Of a DNA stretch of 37,919 nucleotides, positions 35,949-37,919 are shown in pieces. Origin of the DNA: Candidatus Nomurabacteria bacterium (GTDB lineage Bacteria > Patescibacteriota > Minisyncoccia > Phycocordibacterales > UBA9973); the NCBI GenBank assembly GCA_943359365.1, contig CALRHG010000004.1, positions 1 to 37,919 of the forward strand, read 5' to 3'. The notes under the pieces are model-generated. The model was given only the letters and a program-made list of their open reading frames with translations. It had not been told where the DNA came from and did not search any database. A program made the position numbers and the translations under genes. Each line of letters opens with the position of its first letter. Position 1 is the first letter of the stretch.

Positions 35949-36329
35949 ATGTTTAGCAATCTTATGACAAATGAAAAGAAGCTTGAGTGGATATTAAAAA
36001 TAGGTGTTGCGGGAGAGTTCTTAGGGCACGGCGTCTTTGCTGTATTAGGTAAAGCTGATTGGATAAAGTGGACGGAGCAATTGACCGGATTTGACACAGC
36101 CACCGCTACGACATTTATGTTTATTGTGGGAGTAATAGATATTTTGTTAGCAATTCTTGTGCTTGTTAAGCCGATAAAACCTGTTTTGCTCTGGATGGCG
36201 TTTTGGGGCTTTTGGACTGCCCTTGTGAGACCATTAGTAGGTATGCCAATCTGGGATTTTATAGAAAGGTTCGCTAACTGGGCTGCGCCTTTAGCTCTCT
36301 ACTTCTTGATACCAAAGAAAAATAACTAA
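35949..36329 (+). CDS. DoxX-like membrane protein
   Basis: Four TM segments; ILKIGVAGEFLGHGVFAVLGKADW, WTALVRPLVGMPIWDFIERFANWAAPLAL. Confidence 0.65.
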   Translation: MFSNLMTNEKKLEWILKIGVAGEFLGHGVFAVLGKADWIKWTEQLTGFDTATATTFMFIVGVIDILLAILVLVKPIKPVLLWMAFWGFWTALVRPLVGMPIWDFIERFANWAAPLALYFLIPKKNN

Positions 36330-36341
36330 AGTAATAAATTT

Positions 36342-36737
36342 ATGGCAACAAATTATCACTACTACGGGGATTCGGTCAGAATTTTATTTATTATCGGGGG
36401 ATTGACGATGATTGTCTCCTATCCCTTTTTCTCTTCTTTCATCAAGATGCCAATCGCATTTTCCATCATCGGTTCCGTCGCACTAGTTGTTTTTGCGGGG
36501 CTTATGAATCCGAAACAAAAATTGATTATGATTATGAACACAGTTATTTCTGTATTAGCACTAGCGATATTCGAGTACGCCGCAATTTACACTTATCTTA
36601 ATCTATCTCCATCAATCGGAGCGCATGTGGCATTCTTTTGGGTGAATCAAGCTCTGTCGCTCCTGTTCTTCTTTGCTGCGTATCTTGCTGTTAAAACTCT
36701 TAGGGGTGCTTTTGTTGAAGAATTAAATTCATCATAA
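36342..36737 (+). CDS. Four-TM membrane protein, unknown
   Basis: 131 aa, hydrophobic; in line with its neighbours. Confidence 0.65.
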   Translation: MATNYHYYGDSVRILFIIGGLTMIVSYPFFSSFIKMPIAFSIIGSVALVVFAGLMNPKQKLIMIMNTVISVLALAIFEYAAIYTYLNLSPSIGAHVAFFWVNQALSLLFFFAAYLAVKTLRGAFVEELNSS

Positions 36738-36741
36738 ACAT

Positions 36742-37140
36742 ATGAAAGGATACATAACAAACATAGAAAAACTCTCTCTTGAAAATAAATACTTCAGGCA
36801 GGTTTTATATACCGCTCTAAATAGCCAGCTTGTCGTCATGAGTTTAAAACCAAATGAAGATATCGGAGAAGAAATCCACCAACTCGATCAATTTATTCGG
36901 TGCGAGAAGGGGCAAGGAAAAGCTATTTTGGACGGCGTTTCAAACGAAATCGACGATGGGTTTGTCGTAGTAGTGCCTGCGGGAACAAAACATAATATTG
37001 TAAATACTTCAGCAACAGAAACATTGCAATTGTATACACTTTATTCTCCGCCAAATCACAAAGACGGAACAGTCCACAAAACAAAAGCTGAAGCAGGGGC
37101 TGACGAAAAAGAGCACTTCGATGGTGTTACAACAGAATAA
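36742..37140 (+). CDS. Cupin-domain protein
   Basis: QLVVMSLKPNEDIGEEIHQLDQFIRCEKGQGKAILDG...VVVPAGTKHNIVNTS. Confidence 0.9.
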   Translation: MKGYITNIEKLSLENKYFRQVLYTALNSQLVVMSLKPNEDIGEEIHQLDQFIRCEKGQGKAILDGVSNEIDDGFVVVVPAGTKHNIVNTSATETLQLYTLYSPPNHKDGTVHKTKAEAGADEKEHFDGVTTE

Positions 37141-37185
37141 TTAATAATATAAATTTTCCCGACAAGGAATTTTGTTTGGTTGGGG

Positions 37186-37257
37186 TGCCCTCGAGAGGAA
37201 TCGAACCTCTATCAAGGCCTTAGAAGAGCCTCGTTTTATCCATTAAACTACGGGGGC
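37186..37257 (-). tRNA. tRNA-Arg (UCU)
   Basis: Acceptor GCCCCCG/CGAGGGC (one C-A mismatch), anticodon loop CTTCTAA, T arm AGAGG-TTCGATT-CCTCT. Confidence 0.92.
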
Positions 37258-37400
37258 TGTGTGTCTGTATTGTACCAAACTCGCACCTATTTCCAAAACA
37301 AAGTGAGGTAATGATGTCGCACGCTCCGCGTGCGTGGTGGCTTGAAACTAAATCGTACGCTCGGATTCTGCGCGCCTCGTCCGCTCCCTTCGGTCGCGGA

Positions 37401-37496
37401 AGCAAAAACCAAAAATTTTCCTTCCTTATTCTGATTTTCGGCGGGGGGGTGTGGGGGGAGCCGACAAAAAATGGAAAGGAAATTTTTGGTTTTGCT
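37401..37496. repeat. Large imperfect inverted repeat
   Basis: AGCAAAAACCAAAAATTTTCCTTCC (37401-37425) vs GGAAAGGAAATTTTTGGTTTTGCT (37473-37496). Confidence 0.8.
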
Positions 37497-37666
37497 TCGC
37501 CGCTTCAGACTACAAAATGAGCTAGTTCTATTTTATCACTTATCGTGACACCTTGTCGCTCATTTCTCCGTCCTTGCGGCGAGACGAGGCGCTTCCTCTC
37601 CACGTTTGGTGGTGGCTTGAAATTCTGTGGCTTCGTTTACTGGACGTGGTAACTCAAGAAAGCGGA

Positions 37667-37704
37667 GCCTCGCCATTCAATTATTTTTTAAGGAATGGCG
37701 AGGC
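37667..37704. repeat. 12-bp perfect hairpin
   Basis: GCCTCGCCATTC (37667-37678) / GAATGGCGAGGC (37693-37704). Confidence 0.85.
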
Positions 37705-37747
37705 ACAAATCTGTATGTGCTTGCCCCGCCCGCCCTGTGCGTGCACA

Positions 37748-37790
37748 AATCCCCGCCGTTTTTAGGAAACATTATAAAACGGCGGGGATT
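37748..37790. repeat. 15-bp perfect hairpin
   Basis: AATCCCCGCCGTTTT (37748-37762) / AAAACGGCGGGGATT (37776-37790). Confidence 0.85.
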
Positions 37791-37840
37791 GCTCCCGTGA
37801 AGCAGAATAAAACAATTTAATTTTTTCTATAATGAAAAAA

Positions 37841-37919
37841 TTATTGAATTGTGAAAGTAGCGAGATTACTTTTTGTATTAGCGCCCCATGGCATAGTCCA
37901 GATTTTGTAAGTTCCAGGA
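37841..37919 (-). CDS. C-terminal end of a CDS running off the window
   Basis: Minus-strand hand translation ...PGTYKIWTMPWGANTKSNLATFTIQ*, beta-strand-like ending typical of a surface protein. Confidence 0.6.
   Translation of the reverse strand, partial: PGTYKIWTMPWGANTKSNLATFTIQ

Noticed and set aside
37311-37765. ORFs at 37220-37405, 37311-37520 and 37553-37765
   Set aside because: They overlap a tRNA or palindromic repeats and have no protein-like conserved features.
37748-37790. 15-bp GC-rich hairpin as an intrinsic terminator
   Set aside because: No U-tract directly after the stem on either strand and a 13-nt loop; better treated as a palindromic repeat.
1-37919. CRISPR array, prophage, or IS transposase
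   Set aside because: No regularly spaced direct repeats, phage structural genes or transposase-like ORFs were found.

Overview
The window is about 37.9 kb of compact bacterial chromosome. Its small genes, abbreviated repair proteins, scarce Shine-Dalgarno sequences and the style of its Cys-rich and surface proteins suggest Candidate Phyla Radiation/Patescibacteria (inference only). Gene order: uvrB-uvrA-uvrC; a large Cys-rich protein of unknown function; SpoU methyltransferase; mutM; amidase; ruvA; rpsT; a thioredoxin-like protein; a RelE/ParE-type toxin-antitoxin pair; an S51 peptidase; a cold-shock protein; ABC-F; NYN protein; RsuA-type pseudouridine synthase; a surface protein; MFS transporter; tRNA-Arg; zwf, gnd and a cyclase-family hydrolase; tRNA-Ser; ruvX; a tRNA-binding protein; pilMNO-like genes; a copper module (csoR, copA, HMA-SafE, cupredoxin); a B12/class II ribonucleotide reductase module with an ArsR-type regulator; PPOX, DoxX-like and cupin genes; tRNA-Arg(UCU); and a repeat-rich end. 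Main findings: (1) about 18 genes have a -10-like hexamer (often extended TGN) exactly 6 nt before the ATG, implying widespread leaderless transcription; (2) an ECF S component - class II RNR - cobalamin adenosyltransferase - ArsR cluster with the same 20-bp palindrome AGTTGC-N8-GCAACT at both of its control regions; (3) a roughly 90-nt three-hairpin element present twice, with compensatory changes, one copy fused to the 3' end of a tRNA; (4) palindromic elements inserted in frame in uvrB, uvrC and the rsuA-like gene. All calls are from reading the sequence; no database search was run.
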